A stretch of 64,000 bases of DNA from Gracilibacillus orientalis (GCF_900114645.1 NZ_FOTR01000001.1:1-64000), one strand, 5' to 3'. Counted from the stretch's first letter, positions 9,534 to 19,210 are shown. Notes: generated by a model from the letters alone, not told the origin. Numbers and translations: made by a program.

Positions 9534-10442
9534 TTAATCAGTGCCAAAAATAAAAGTAGACTTCCCTTTCCTTTTCGCTTCATACATAGCAGTGTCGGCC
9601 TTTTTTAATGCTATGTGGATATTTGTCGCATTATCTTCATTGATCATACATATTCCGATACTTGCAGAAATCAACACAGTAACAGGGAAATTGCTCCATT
9701 CCGATAAAACATCAATTATGTCGTTAGCAATATCTTCCAAAGTTTTGTTATTTTCCTTCGTAATCACAATGGCAAACTCATCCCCGCCAACTCGAGCTAA
9801 TATATCATTACTTTCAATTTGCTTATTAATTCGACTGGCAACTTCTTTTAACACCAAATCGCCCACATCATGACCATATGTGTCATTAACTTCTTTAAAA
9901 TTATCTAAGTCCAGTAACATGACTGCTTTTTTATTTTTCATTTTCGGGAAATTTTCATACAAATAATGTCTATTATGCAAGTTTGTTAAACTATCAATAC
10001 TTGCTAATCTTTCAAGCTCTAGTACATAGGAAAATAGACGAGAGAATTTTTCAAGCGTCTCTTTATCCCTCTCTGAAAAGGATCCCGTTTCTGCGCCTAC
10101 TACACAAAGAGTCCCAAACATTTCCCCATCTTTATAAAAAACAGGTACACCCATATAAGAGCCTACATTTGCTTTAGCTGTCAAAGCCAACTCACTCGTA
10201 ACAGGATGTTTACTTATATCATTAATTATTAATGATTTTTGTTCACCAAGATAGATAAGCTGACAAAAGGATTCTTTAAGATCCATAGTAAAATTCCTAA
10301 ACGCTTCTTGTTGGCTACCATCGTTTCCTAACATTTTCACTATCGAAAATGTTTCGTCTGTTGTTTTACCTAGATAAAGTTTTTTATCTTCAAATGATTG
10401 ATTGACTAACTCTAGTAGATCCTGAACTACCTTTTCTTCCAA
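9534..10442 (-). CDS. Diguanylate cyclase, GAF-GGDEF
   Basis: 302 residues. About residues 20-140 form a GAF-type sensor domain (VTSELALTAKANVGSYMGVP, then GTLCVVG), and residues about 145-300 a GGDEF domain with the intact active-site GGDEF at 219-223. It should make cyclic di-GMP from two GTP in the cytoplasm. No EAL or transmembrane part. Start TTG at 10442 with AGGTGAT five to six bases upstream. It stands alone between the palindrome array and a nested inverted repeat. Confidence 0.9.
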   Translation of the reverse strand: MEEKVVQDLLELVNQSFEDKKLYLGKTTDETFSIVKMLGNDGSQQEAFRNFTMDLKESFCQLIYLGEQKSLIINDISKHPVTSELALTAKANVGSYMGVPVFYKDGEMFGTLCVVGAETGSFSERDKETLEKFSRLFSYVLELERLASIDSLTNLHNRHYLYENFPKMKNKKAVMLLDLDNFKEVNDTYGHDVGDLVLKEVASRINKQIESNDILARVGGDEFAIVITKENNKTLEDIANDIIDVLSEWSNFPVTVLISASIGICMINEDNATNIHIALKKADTAMYEAKRKGKSTFIFGTD

Positions 10443-10601
10443 TTAAATCACCTGCTTCCATCCATTGTTTTCTACCATAACTATTGTTACTTCTATATAA
10501 TTCTTTTATAAATTACTAACCAGAGGATTCCTTACTCTTACTTATTCACTTATTATAACAAATTAACAAAAAGAAGATGCGACAATCCCTTTAAATCAGG
10601 G

Positions 10602-10676
10602 GGACATCTAGTTGATTATTTCCTTAAAATCCTAAGAAATCAACTTCTATTTTGCTAAACAGAAGAACAGATGTCC
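10602..10676. other. Nested inverted repeat between kinase and cyclase genes
   Basis: Outer arms GGACATCT (10602-10609) and AGATGTCC (10669-10676) enclose an inner stem GTTGATT/AATCAAC. This is the main feature of the 310-bp gap 10443-10752. It lies downstream of the hybrid kinase gene and upstream of the cyclase, both on the minus strand, so it may act as a terminator for the former. Confidence 0.5.
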
Positions 10677-10752
10677 AAAATCAATGTCCGTCTTAATACT
10701 AATTACTATACGCTCTATTATGGTAAATTTTCAAACTACGTGCGAAAGGAGG

Positions 10753-13700
10753 TCATGTCCGATCCGAAGTTTCTGGCACAGTAAATATCATGGTTGTTCC
10801 CAAACCTGGTGTGCTATTAACATGCAGGCCTTTGCCATATAGCCCCTTTAAACGTTGCTCGGTATTGACTAGTCCAATACCTTTTTTTCGATCAGGTTGA
10901 ATGTTGAAGATTTCATTAATCTTTTCTTCGTCCATACCAACACCGTCATCGGCCACGGAAATTTCCGTATAACCGTCTCCTTTAAGGATACGTATTGTTA
11001 TGAGACCTCCACCGGATCGCTTTAACACACCGTGATTTACAGCATTTTCTACCAATGTTTGGATAGTTAAAGGCGGAATCATAACATCTTCCACTTCATC
11101 TACCTCCCAATTTATACGGAGTCGATCTTTAAATCGTTCTTTTTCAATATATAAATAAGACTCAACCAAATCTAGTTCATCTTTAAGAGGAAAGACCTTG
11201 TCTACGTTTTTTAGATAGAAACTACTCTGTAAAAAATGTGTGAAATTTTCAAGAAGACGGGTCATTCTCGACGTATCTATCTCACTCAATGAAACAATCG
11301 CATTCAGTGTATTAAACAAAAAGTGAGGACGAATTTGTGCTTGAAGCCATGCCGCTTCCATCTCTATCCGTTCATTGACGGATGCTTGTAAATTCGTTAA
11401 AGCTTGAACCCGAACATTTAACTCCACTGCATCGACTGGTTTGGTGACGTAATCATTTGCACCTGATAAAAACCCAGTATAGACATCCTCTTGGTTACTT
11501 CGTGCGGTTAAAAGAAGAATAGGCAGTTCAGATATGGAGAATTTCTCCCGAATAGAACCAGTTAAATCATACCCAGACATGTTCGGCATCATCACATCCG
11601 AAATAATTAAATCCCATTCCTGCCCTTCTAATTGTTTTAATGCTTCTTTTCCACTAGTAACGGTCTCTACCATATATTGATCTTTCGAAAGAATGTTCGT
11701 TAACACTTGTAAATTCACTGGATCATCATCGACAGCCAAAATTCTTGGTCTGTAAGAGACGGGAGTGTTCTTAATAAATGCTTTTATCATTGCATGATTC
11801 ATAGCAATTGGTGTTTCTTTAATAGGAAATTCGCTCATATCCATTGGTGTAATTGTTGTTTTTTCTTCGCTCTCTTCAAAAGAGCCTTCCGCTAGAGGTA
11901 AGGTAAACGTAAATACGGAACCTTCACCCAAGACAGAACTTGCATTTATTTTCCCACCATGCATTTCCACTAACTGCCTGCAAATGTTGAGGCCGAGACC
12001 ATGGCCACCTCCAATTGCTGTTATACTGGAATCACCTTGTTTATAGGCTTCAAAAATCGTACGTAGTGTTTTTTTATCCATTCCGATGCCTTGATCAGTA
12101 ATATGAATTTGGGCTTTTCCCTCGTGTATCTCAGCTTCGATGGTAATGATGCCTTCATCGGTAAATTTCACCGCATTATGAAGAAGATTAAACAAAATTT
12201 GAATCAGCCGGTTTTTATCCGCTGCTACACCTGGAAAATCGCTCGGTATTCGGACCTCCATTTGGATATTTTTCTTTCCAATAAGAACTTTGAGCATATC
12301 TACAACAACGTTAGTGATACTTTGAAGGTCCAGACGCTCTTTTTGCAGGTGAATCCTATGTTCTTTCAAGCGGGTAATGTCTAATAAATCTTCCAAAGTC
12401 CGTGACATATGATGTCCAATTGTCAGTTGAAGTTTCAAATCACTTTGCGTTTTTTCATCCATCTGTTCAGGTCTGTTGTGCAAAATAGATTGCGCGATGT
12501 TAATAATGCCATGCAATGGATTCCGCAGTTCATGGGATGTATTGGCAAGAAAATCATCCTTTTGCTTAATTTCTTTTTGAAGTTCAACAGCAAGATCTTC
12601 ATTTGAAGCATTTAGATCGATAAGTTGCTTGTTTTGCTGCTCTGTCTTCCGAACCGAATCTGCAAAGCCTTTACTCATCAAAATAACATGAATCATTACA
12701 TAGGCACCAACCGCTGGCAACATCAATGGGAATGACTGATACCAATTCTGCCCTATCGCAAAGTCATTAAAAAACGCTAGAAATATGAGCCCCATTCCGA
12801 TTAGATTTATTTTTGCATAGCGGTTGTTATTGCGAATACTCTTAGATATAACATAAATCACATAGAAAAAAGTAGGGATGGTTAGATAAAACACATTGAA
12901 AAATAGAGTTTGAAAAAATACAGGTTGTGTAAATAAGGTGATAACAATAAGCGATACATGTACAGCAACTAGCCCGTACATTATTTTCTTAGAAAACTCC
13001 TTTTCATGCCATTTCCATAATAAAATAACATAAAACATCGAAGTCGCCTCTGTTAAAATATATTCTAACCTAGTCCCCCAGAGCCAAGGCATGTCTAAAA
13101 ATATCAACGTATAATAAAACGGAACAGAAAATAAAGCACGAACTGATATGAGCATAGCAAACAAGCCGAATATAAGAAACAAATGCTCCTGTCTGCGATA
13201 CCAAGCAAATAAAACCATAAACAAACCTATGATAAATATACTGCCATTAATAAAAAGCGTGACGATCATCTTCGTATTAAATTTTTGAGCAACAACCGAG
13301 GCTTCCCCTAAATAAATCGAGTTCTCAAATCCACCTCGAATATGATCAAAGCTAGAAACTTGCATCGTAAGTAATACTTCATCCGATTGCGCAATAAAAT
13401 AACCTGTTTCCGGAGCCATTTCAGCAGTATGTGAGGCTGAATTCTCTCCCACCACACCATTTTCAGAAATCTCTGTTTGATCAATATAAAGTGTATAAGC
13501 ACTGTATTGATAGGGAATATAGATAGCTAATGTTTCCCCCACATATTCTTCAGGGATTTTGATTGTTGTGCTATATGTGCCAAATGAATTAACTTCCCCC
13601 GTTTGTGTCTCAAATGAATCTGGAAGTGTAACTGCTCTTCCATTTCCATTTATTAATTGTTCTTTCACTTCACCAGGAGTTAGCAATTTTTTTTCAAAGA

Positions 13701-13875
13701 AACTCCATTCTCCATCTAGATCTGTATAAAATTCATCCGTGTGAAACTCATTACTAAAATCAATTGCCCGCGATGAATCTATCTGTTCCGCGAAAATACT
13801 GCTATCATCTATCACCAATATCATGAATAAGGTAACGATAAAAACTAATAAGTATAGCTTATGTTTAAACTTCAA
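10753..13875 (-). CDS. Hybrid sensor histidine kinase with two kinase modules
   Basis: 1040 residues. In order: signal peptide (to about 29), 7TMR-DISM extracellular beta domain (about 40-190), seven-helix membrane region (about 200-400), coiled linker, HisKA with phospho-acceptor His448 (SHELRNPLHG), HATPase (to about 670), receiver domain with Asp760 (DVMMPNMSG), then a LytS/YesM-type kinase domain with His851 (QIRPHFLFNT) and a second HATPase (about 940-1035). A membrane sensor with internal phosphorelay. Start TTG at 13875 with GGGGAG upstream. No cognate response regulator is adjacent. Signal unknown. Confidence 0.9.
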   Translation of the reverse strand: MKFKHKLYLLVFIVTLFMILVIDDSSIFAEQIDSSRAIDFSNEFHTDEFYTDLDGEWSFFEKKLLTPGEVKEQLINGNGRAVTLPDSFETQTGEVNSFGTYSTTIKIPEEYVGETLAIYIPYQYSAYTLYIDQTEISENGVVGENSASHTAEMAPETGYFIAQSDEVLLTMQVSSFDHIRGGFENSIYLGEASVVAQKFNTKMIVTLFINGSIFIIGLFMVLFAWYRRQEHLFLIFGLFAMLISVRALFSVPFYYTLIFLDMPWLWGTRLEYILTEATSMFYVILLWKWHEKEFSKKIMYGLVAVHVSLIVITLFTQPVFFQTLFFNVFYLTIPTFFYVIYVISKSIRNNNRYAKINLIGMGLIFLAFFNDFAIGQNWYQSFPLMLPAVGAYVMIHVILMSKGFADSVRKTEQQNKQLIDLNASNEDLAVELQKEIKQKDDFLANTSHELRNPLHGIINIAQSILHNRPEQMDEKTQSDLKLQLTIGHHMSRTLEDLLDITRLKEHRIHLQKERLDLQSITNVVVDMLKVLIGKKNIQMEVRIPSDFPGVAADKNRLIQILFNLLHNAVKFTDEGIITIEAEIHEGKAQIHITDQGIGMDKKTLRTIFEAYKQGDSSITAIGGGHGLGLNICRQLVEMHGGKINASSVLGEGSVFTFTLPLAEGSFEESEEKTTITPMDMSEFPIKETPIAMNHAMIKAFIKNTPVSYRPRILAVDDDPVNLQVLTNILSKDQYMVETVTSGKEALKQLEGQEWDLIISDVMMPNMSGYDLTGSIREKFSISELPILLLTARSNQEDVYTGFLSGANDYVTKPVDAVELNVRVQALTNLQASVNERIEMEAAWLQAQIRPHFLFNTLNAIVSLSEIDTSRMTRLLENFTHFLQSSFYLKNVDKVFPLKDELDLVESYLYIEKERFKDRLRINWEVDEVEDVMIPPLTIQTLVENAVNHGVLKRSGGGLITIRILKGDGYTEISVADDGVGMDEEKINEIFNIQPDRKKGIGLVNTEQRLKGLYGKGLHVNSTPGLGTTMIFTVPETSDRT

Positions 13876-13978
13876 CTGACTCTCCCCGCTTTTACTATCA
13901 GAGTTGCACCACGTACCGTCAATAAACTAATTCTATCATAATCACACTAATCAAACAGCCTTGAAATGACAACGAAAA

Positions 13979-14054
13979 AGCGTTTCCAAAAGAGAACGCT
14001 ACTCGCGATTTATGACAAAACAAGGACATTAAGTTTGATGTTCGTTTTTGTTCC
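13979..14054. repeat. Short hairpin plus degenerate copy of the 9325 hairpin
   Basis: AGCGTT/AACGCT (13979-14000) is followed by TATGACAAAACA...TTGATGTTCG...TTTTTGTTCC (14012-14054), which aligns with the hairpin block at 9310-9361 but with an imperfect left arm and no palindrome array after it. It could terminate the minus-strand gene at 14099. Confidence 0.55.
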
Positions 14055-14098
14055 CCTTTTTCTAACCTTGCATAGAAAATCCCCTGCAAGGTTTTCAT

Positions 14099-14419
14099 TC
14101 ACCCAAAATAAAGTATGTATCCTATGAAATAAAATATAGCAAATGAAAAAAGTTGATTCATGATAGCCAATAGTACAACAGGACCTTCATATTTACGGGC
14201 TGCTGTAATGTTCGGAATCCACATTAATAAACTTGAAATTACAGCAAAAACTAATACTGATAGAAATTTCATTATGTTCAAATCACCTGTTAACGCATCA
14301 AGATATCTAGTTGCCAGAAGCGACGCAATAAACGCAAACAACATGACTAGTAGATTTGCTACATAAATATACCAGTATCTAACATGAGTTATAATGTAAA
14401 ATTTTATATAGACTCCCAA
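14099..14419 (-). CDS. Small membrane protein, unknown function (paralogue of 57267-57623)
   Basis: 106 residues with about four hydrophobic helices and little else. It aligns along its whole length with the 118-residue protein at 57267-57623: shared W-Y-x-Y near the N-terminus, an F-x-S-x-L-x-F-x-x-I-x-S segment, and a central IPN...A.K motif. Family not recognised. It stands alone upstream of the divergent oxidoreductase gene. Confidence 0.7.
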   Translation of the reverse strand: MGVYIKFYIITHVRYWYIYVANLLVMLFAFIASLLATRYLDALTGDLNIMKFLSVLVFAVISSLLMWIPNITAARKYEGPVVLLAIMNQLFSFAIFYFIGYILYFG

Positions 14420-14810
14420 TCATAGAACTCCTTCAGTCTAATGTATTTTTAATATTACTATAACGTAGATTCGCATCGTAAGGGTACTTTAAACTCATGA
14501 ACCAACAAGAATCAAAGCGAGATGCTGAGAAAAGTATTTCAATTTTATGCCTCTATTAATTATAAGCTGAGGCCACGTTAAAGACAATTAGCACCGAGAT
14601 AAATTGGTGACAGCAGAGCTACTACCAAATTTATTATTGCATTAACAATTCTTCTATTTTTGCATGGTCTGTGGGTTGTCCTCATATGTTCCCGTGTTCC
14701 GATAGGTTAACTTAGAGCTTGTTAAACTTGATCTCCAAGCAAATTAATACTCTTCTATAACGGTTATTGTTACGATAGAACGGTAAGTTACTGAAGAAAG
14801 GAAATGAAGT
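14420..14810. other. Intergenic region, no gene seen
   Basis: 391 bp between divergent genes. I find no coding frame with support. It must contain promoters for both flanking genes; none is convincing enough to mark. Confidence 0.4.
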
Positions 14811-15812
14811 ATGACAAATATAAATATACCTGTTTCTGTCCTTAACCTAGTCCCGATTCGCAAGGGAAATGGACCGAAAGAAGCAATTGACCAAATGGTA
14901 GAACTAGCACAAGCTGTTGATGAAATGGGCTATGAAAGATATTGGATAGCCGAGCATCATAATACAACAACATTAGTTAGTTCAGCGACAACCATTTTAA
15001 TGAAACATACACTTGACAATACTAAGAAGATTCGAGTTGGTTCAGGTGGTGTAATGCTTCCAAATCACGCACCATTAACAGTTGCCGAGCAATTTGGTAC
15101 TATGGCAACGATATATCCAGATCGTTTAGATTTAGGATTAGGTAGAGCTCCGGGAACAGACCAGTTAACGGCAAGTGCCTTAAGAAGGTCTAAAGAGGAT
15201 CCAGTCAATACGTTTCCAAAAGATGTACAATCATTATTAACCTATTTTGGTGCAGAAGAACAACAAGGATATGTCAAAGCATTTCCTGGCATTAACACAA
15301 ATATTCCGATTTATATTCTTGGTTCATCACCTGATTCTGCTCATTTAGCAGCAAAACTGGGCTTACCTTATGTGTTTGCCTCTCATTTTGCACCAAGACA
15401 CATGGAAGAGGCTATTTCTATTTATCGGAAAGAGTTTCAAGCATCCCAATATTTAAATAAACCATATATGATGGTTTGTCTGAACGTGATTGCAGCAGAA
15501 ACAGATGAGGAAGCACAATTTGAATCAACTACCATGCAACAATTTTTCTTAAATGTGGTTCAAGGAGCAAAAACTCCATTAAGCCCTCCAGTGAAAAATA
15601 TGGATGAGTTATGGACCATGCAAGAGAAGAACGTTGTTTCCTCTATGGCAAGTGCCGTACTGCAAGGTAGTAAAGAATCGATTCGCGAACAATTAACAAA
15701 TTTCCAAGAGAAATACCAAGTAGATGAACTAATGGCCATTTCTTATATATATGATACAGAAAAACAAAAAAAATCTTATCAAATATTAAAAGAAGTGGTT
15801 GATGGTAACTAA
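14811..15812 (+). CDS. LLM-class flavin-dependent oxidoreductase (luciferase-like)
   Basis: 333 residues, bacterial-luciferase-like TIM barrel of the YtmO/YceB-type family: N-terminal 'NLVPIRKGN', 'RYWIAEHHN', 'VGSGGVMLPNHAPL', 'LGLGRAPGTD'. Such proteins are FMN-dependent monooxygenases or oxidoreductases of unknown substrate. GAAAGG precedes the ATG. The gene is monocistronic and followed by a hairpin. Its 3' part is duplicated as fragments at 27998-28308 and 55690-55879. Confidence 0.9.
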   Translation: MTNINIPVSVLNLVPIRKGNGPKEAIDQMVELAQAVDEMGYERYWIAEHHNTTTLVSSATTILMKHTLDNTKKIRVGSGGVMLPNHAPLTVAEQFGTMATIYPDRLDLGLGRAPGTDQLTASALRRSKEDPVNTFPKDVQSLLTYFGAEEQQGYVKAFPGINTNIPIYILGSSPDSAHLAAKLGLPYVFASHFAPRHMEEAISIYRKEFQASQYLNKPYMMVCLNVIAAETDEEAQFESTTMQQFFLNVVQGAKTPLSPPVKNMDELWTMQEKNVVSSMASAVLQGSKESIREQLTNFQEKYQVDELMAISYIYDTEKQKKSYQILKEVVDGN

Positions 15813-15835
15813 TAAAATCTAATCTTCATTAACAG

Positions 15836-15875
15836 GCGCAGAGTTGGAATGATAATTCCTTCCCTGCGCTCTTTT
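15836..15875 (+). terminator. Terminator hairpin, GCGCAG family
   Basis: GCGCAG...CTGCGC stem with an inner GGAAT/ATTCC stem and a following CTTTTT, 24 bp after the oxidoreductase stop. Close relatives are at 28338, 55891 and, more distantly, 20822. Confidence 0.8.
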
Positions 15876-15906
15876 TAAACAATAACTTAACATCACAATT
15901 CCTAAA

Positions 15907-16051
15907 TAAGTACCAAATTTACGTTTTGGTAACCTAATTTGGTACTTAACACAGTATTTAGTACCAAATTAAATTTTGATAGAGGAAAAATGGTACTTAA
16001 AGCTATTTTAAGTACTAAAAACATGGAATGTAGAGGCTATTTTGGTACTTA
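15907..16051. repeat. Three-hairpin GGTACTT element, copy 1
   Basis: Six alternating copies of TTAGTACCAAATT-type and AATTTGGTACTTAA-type sequence make three consecutive potential hairpins with the same stem (15908-15950, 15959-16003, 16008-16051). Second copy of the same 145-bp length at 55964-56108. No coding frame. Confidence 0.85.
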
Positions 16052-16185
16052 TATAAAAAATGAATAGGTGATTACAAGCAATAAAATCATTTCAGTGAAG
16101 TCCTAATAAAGAAGCTCAATATTCTCTTTAATCGCACCTGAGCCAAATAAAAAATTGAAAGTATAATTCAACATGGTGAGGTGAA

Positions 16186-16383
16186 TTACTTTATCTTCAA
16201 ACGTGGGTACGTGGTTCTTTCTGCGGATTGTTTCTTCTCACGCGATGAGGAACAATTGGGACAAATGACAGCTCGATTTGGAATGGATAAGCAGCAATAC
16301 GGGCATTCTTTATTAATCATCGAGTCTTATGGATGCTGATGTGGTTTCTTCCAGCGATTCATTTGCCTCACTACTAGAACCAA
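16186..16383 (-). pseudogene. mscL 3' fragment (duplicate of 30217-30411)
   Basis: About 198 bp nearly identical to the C-terminal coding end of the mscL gene at 30217-30708, including the zinc-ribbon codons. It has an in-frame stop (TAA where the intact gene has TCA, after the HQHP codons) and lacks the whole channel domain. Similarity starts about 10 bp outside the coding end and stops abruptly at 16383. Confidence 0.9.
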
Positions 16384-16503
16384 TAAAAACAGAACCATTA
16401 CCGAACCATTATTGCGTTGAATACTTATACATAAAACGAGAGAAACTCATTTTATCCCCCCTTTTTCCGATTTTAATGCAATTTCCCCTATCCATTGCCA
16501 TTA

Positions 16504-16521
16504 ATCTTTATTTTATCTTTA
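16504..16521 (+). promoter_or_regulatory. Tandem ATCTTTA boxes upstream of response regulator gene
   Basis: ATCTTTA at 16504 and 16515, an 11-bp period, 80-97 bp before the response-regulator start. The spacing is typical of OmpR/PhoB-type operators. The same box recurs at 19159, 19181 and 19192 in front of the deacetylase gene, so autoregulation is likely. Confidence 0.6.
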
Positions 16522-16600
16522 CATTTTTTTGTTACTATTTGTTAGAATTAAAGCACTTAAAATACGGATAAAAGCAAAATATCTATAGGAGACATTTCAA

Positions 16601-17281
16601 ATGAAAAAAACAATTTTAATAGTTGAAGATGAACATATTTTACGGGAAATAAGTAAAGATTATTTCTTAGATGCTGGGTGTGATGTTTTGGAAGCAAGGG
16701 ATGGTACAGAGGCAATAGATTTATTTGAAAACTTCAGCGTTGACTTAATTATTTTAGACATTATGATGCCTAAGTTAGATGGATGGTCAGTCTGTAAAAG
16801 AATCCGTGAAAAGTCTGTTGTTCCTATCATTATATTGACAGCTCGATCAGATGAAGAAGATACATTATTAGGTTTTGAATTAGGTGCAGATGACTATGTC
16901 ACAAAACCTTATAGCCCACGTGTATTATTGGCAAGAGCCAAACGATTACTGACATCTCATTCTCCCACTCCAAACAAAAACGAGCATACATTGACTAGTC
17001 AACATATTGAAGTAAATCTTCAATCTCATTCAGTAAAAGTTGATGGAAAACAAATAGCATTAACACATACTGAATTTGAAATATTAACGTATTTAATGAT
17101 GAATAAAAATATTGTTATAACTAGGGAACAATTAATCAATCAAGTATGGGGATATGAGTATGATGGAGATGATCGAACAATCAATACACACATGCGAAAT
17201 TTAAGAAATAAACTTGGGACAAGTGCAAAGCAAATTAAAACAATGGTACGAGCTGGCTATAAATTTGAGGAAAAATCATGA
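16601..17281 (+). CDS. OmpR-family response regulator
   Basis: 226 residues: receiver domain (1-120) with phospho-acceptor Asp53 (ILDIMMPKLDGW) and Lys in 'YVTKPYSP', then a winged-helix DNA-binding domain (about 130-225, LTHTEFEILTYLM...DDRTINTHMRNLRNKL). TAGGAG precedes the ATG. Its stop overlaps the kinase start by four bases (ATGA). It probably binds the 11-bp-phased ATCTTTA boxes near its own promoter and at 19159-19198. Confidence 0.93.
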   Translation: MKKTILIVEDEHILREISKDYFLDAGCDVLEARDGTEAIDLFENFSVDLIILDIMMPKLDGWSVCKRIREKSVVPIIILTARSDEEDTLLGFELGADDYVTKPYSPRVLLARAKRLLTSHSPTPNKNEHTLTSQHIEVNLQSHSVKVDGKQIALTHTEFEILTYLMMNKNIVITREQLINQVWGYEYDGDDRTINTHMRNLRNKLGTSAKQIKTMVRAGYKFEEKS

Positions 17282-19083
17282 AAAATCGAATAGTAATGAA
17301 GTTATTCCTTTTAACATCAGGATTATGTTTGTTTATCATACTAGCTATATTTATCGGTCAAACTTTATTTTTTGAACGATTTTATGCCGAGAAAAAAGTC
17401 GACCAGTTAACCGAAGCTATTGCATCTTTTCGTCAAGAATATCTAAACATTGATGAGGAGGATAGGTTGCGACAATTGGAACAAGACTTTTACCAGGAGC
17501 ACAATGCTTGGATTGTAGTGTTAGATGAAAATGGCAACATAAAAGGCACAGAAGACTATTTTATTGAACTAGACAGAGCATTTATATTTACAGATACAAG
17601 CAAAAGAAATACCGAAAGAAAATATATTGAAGATGAACCGATCAACATTCCTATTTATTATTTAATCAATCAGGAGGAGCTTATTGATCAAGAGAATATT
17701 CTCAATGAATATCCAACTGTTGAAGTTCAGGGCGTAAAGAAAGAAGATGTAATTTACCCTTTTCAATTGTTTTGGAGATCTGATGATACTATTGACAGCT
17801 TTTTTGATAGGCAAGGCTCCTATTCTTATACACTATGGGAAAATAAGCAACTCTTACAAGAAGCTGAAGAGTTTGATGAAGCTCCTCTTTCGATATATGG
17901 TCACGTCAAAGATATTCATATACCAGATGTAACACATAGTATACTTTCCAATCCAATATTGACCGACAAGCTAAAGGAATTTCAGATTAACCTTTTGTTA
18001 GATAATAACGTAGAGACAGAAGTACAGGATTTTGAGCAAGATAATATTCAATATAAGTTACTCGTCAATCCAGCAAAAAATAGCAATGGTGAAACGATTT
18101 ATTTCTATACGTTAGCTTCCTTACAACCAGTAAATGAAGCCGTACAAATGATTAAAGAGTACTATATTTATATTGTTCTGTTTGCTGTAGCGTTAGTTTT
18201 GTTAGCTGCGTTTTACTATTCGAAAGGGATAGCAAGACCTTTATTACGTATAAATGATGCTACGAAAAGCATGAGAAATTTGGACTTCACCGAGAGAATT
18301 ACCGTTCAATCAAAAGATGAAATTGGAGAACTTTCAAACAATATTAATTTTCTCTCAACAACATTGCAGTCCTATATTGATCAGCTGCAACAAGATGTTG
18401 AGATAGAAAGACAGTTGGAACAAACACGGAAGGATTTCATTGCAGGTGTATCACATGAATTGAAAACACCATTAAGTATTATGAAAAGCTGTATGGCAAT
18501 TCTTCAAGACGGTGTTGCAACAGAGAAGAAAGACCATTATTTTAACGCGATGGAAAATGAAGTGAACCGCATGGATCGGCTGATTGCAGACATGCTCGAA
18601 TTAGCAAAATACGAATCAGGAACATATAAGATCGAAATGAATGCCTTTTTCATTGATGAGTTAATTCGTTCGGTCTACAATCAACTATCATTAAAAGTAA
18701 TCGATCAACAAATTGACGTAAATCTAAATCTTCATTCGGTAGAAGTAATTGCTAATCAAGATCGAGTGGAACAGGTTATTACAAATTTTCTTTCCAATGC
18801 GATTCAACATACACCTGACAAAGGGAAAATAGTAGTTACAACGCTTAGCGAAGAAGATAAGGTTAAGATCACTGTTGAAAACGAAGGAAGTCATATCGAA
18901 GAAGAACAACTAGAAAAAATTTGGGATCGTTTTTATCAAGGCGAAAAATCTCAACGTTCAAAACAAGGTACAGGTTTAGGGCTTGCCATTTCTAAAAATA
19001 TATTAAAGTTGCATCATGTTCCTTTTGGCGTAATTAATACAAAAAAAGGAGTCTGTTTTTACTTTTACTTAAATAAAAAATAA
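17278..19083 (+). CDS. Sensor histidine kinase with HAMP domain
   Basis: 601 residues. TM1 about 8-29, a large extracytoplasmic region of about 265 residues with no family I can name, TM2 about 296-315, HAMP (about 316-370), HisKA with His393 (GVSHELKTPLS), HATPase (about 490-600, with GTGLGLAIS). Partner of the regulator upstream. The long outer domain and the cell-wall genes downstream suggest it senses an envelope state; the signal is unknown. Confidence 0.92.
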   Translation: MKNRIVMKLFLLTSGLCLFIILAIFIGQTLFFERFYAEKKVDQLTEAIASFRQEYLNIDEEDRLRQLEQDFYQEHNAWIVVLDENGNIKGTEDYFIELDRAFIFTDTSKRNTERKYIEDEPINIPIYYLINQEELIDQENILNEYPTVEVQGVKKEDVIYPFQLFWRSDDTIDSFFDRQGSYSYTLWENKQLLQEAEEFDEAPLSIYGHVKDIHIPDVTHSILSNPILTDKLKEFQINLLLDNNVETEVQDFEQDNIQYKLLVNPAKNSNGETIYFYTLASLQPVNEAVQMIKEYYIYIVLFAVALVLLAAFYYSKGIARPLLRINDATKSMRNLDFTERITVQSKDEIGELSNNINFLSTTLQSYIDQLQQDVEIERQLEQTRKDFIAGVSHELKTPLSIMKSCMAILQDGVATEKKDHYFNAMENEVNRMDRLIADMLELAKYESGTYKIEMNAFFIDELIRSVYNQLSLKVIDQQIDVNLNLHSVEVIANQDRVEQVITNFLSNAIQHTPDKGKIVVTTLSEEDKVKITVENEGSHIEEEQLEKIWDRFYQGEKSQRSKQGTGLGLAISKNILKLHHVPFGVINTKKGVCFYFYLNKK

Positions 19084-19102
19084 TAATCTTTTTGTGGATA
19101 AA

Positions 19103-19147
19103 CCATTCCTTTAATACCTTTTGAAGTATTAAGGGAATGTTTTTTTT
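19103..19147 (+). terminator. Rho-independent terminator of the two-component operon
   Basis: CATTCCTTTAATAC pairs with GTATTAAGGGAATG around a short loop, followed by eight T residues. It isolates the kinase gene from the next promoter. Confidence 0.85.
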
Positions 19148-19158
19148 AGTTTGATTCA

Positions 19159-19210
19159 ATCTTTAGCTTAAATACATTTTATCTTTATCTGATCTTTATT
19201 TTACTATACT
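19159..19210 (+). promoter_or_regulatory. Promoter with three ATCTTTA boxes before deacetylase gene
   Basis: ATCTTTA occurs at 19159, 19181 and 19192 (22- and 11-bp offsets, same helix face). A TATACT -10 lies at 19205-19210 and no consensus -35 is present, as expected for a promoter activated by an OmpR-type regulator bound over the -35 region. Start codon of the deacetylase is 46 bp further on. Confidence 0.65.

Noticed and set aside
9146-9553. Plus-strand 135-codon frame through the palindrome array, and minus-strand 60-64-codon frames there
   Set aside because: The plus frame starts inside the permease gene and has no ribosome site; both strands are open only because the repeat unit is 21 bp long and free of stops.
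15907-16051. T-box or other riboswitch
   Set aside because: No T-box or specifier sequence is visible, and no gene downstream on the same strand within a short distance fits.
16329-16571. 80-codon plus-strand frame before the response regulator
   Set aside because: It starts antisense within the mscL fragment and runs through the promoter boxes; no ribosome site.
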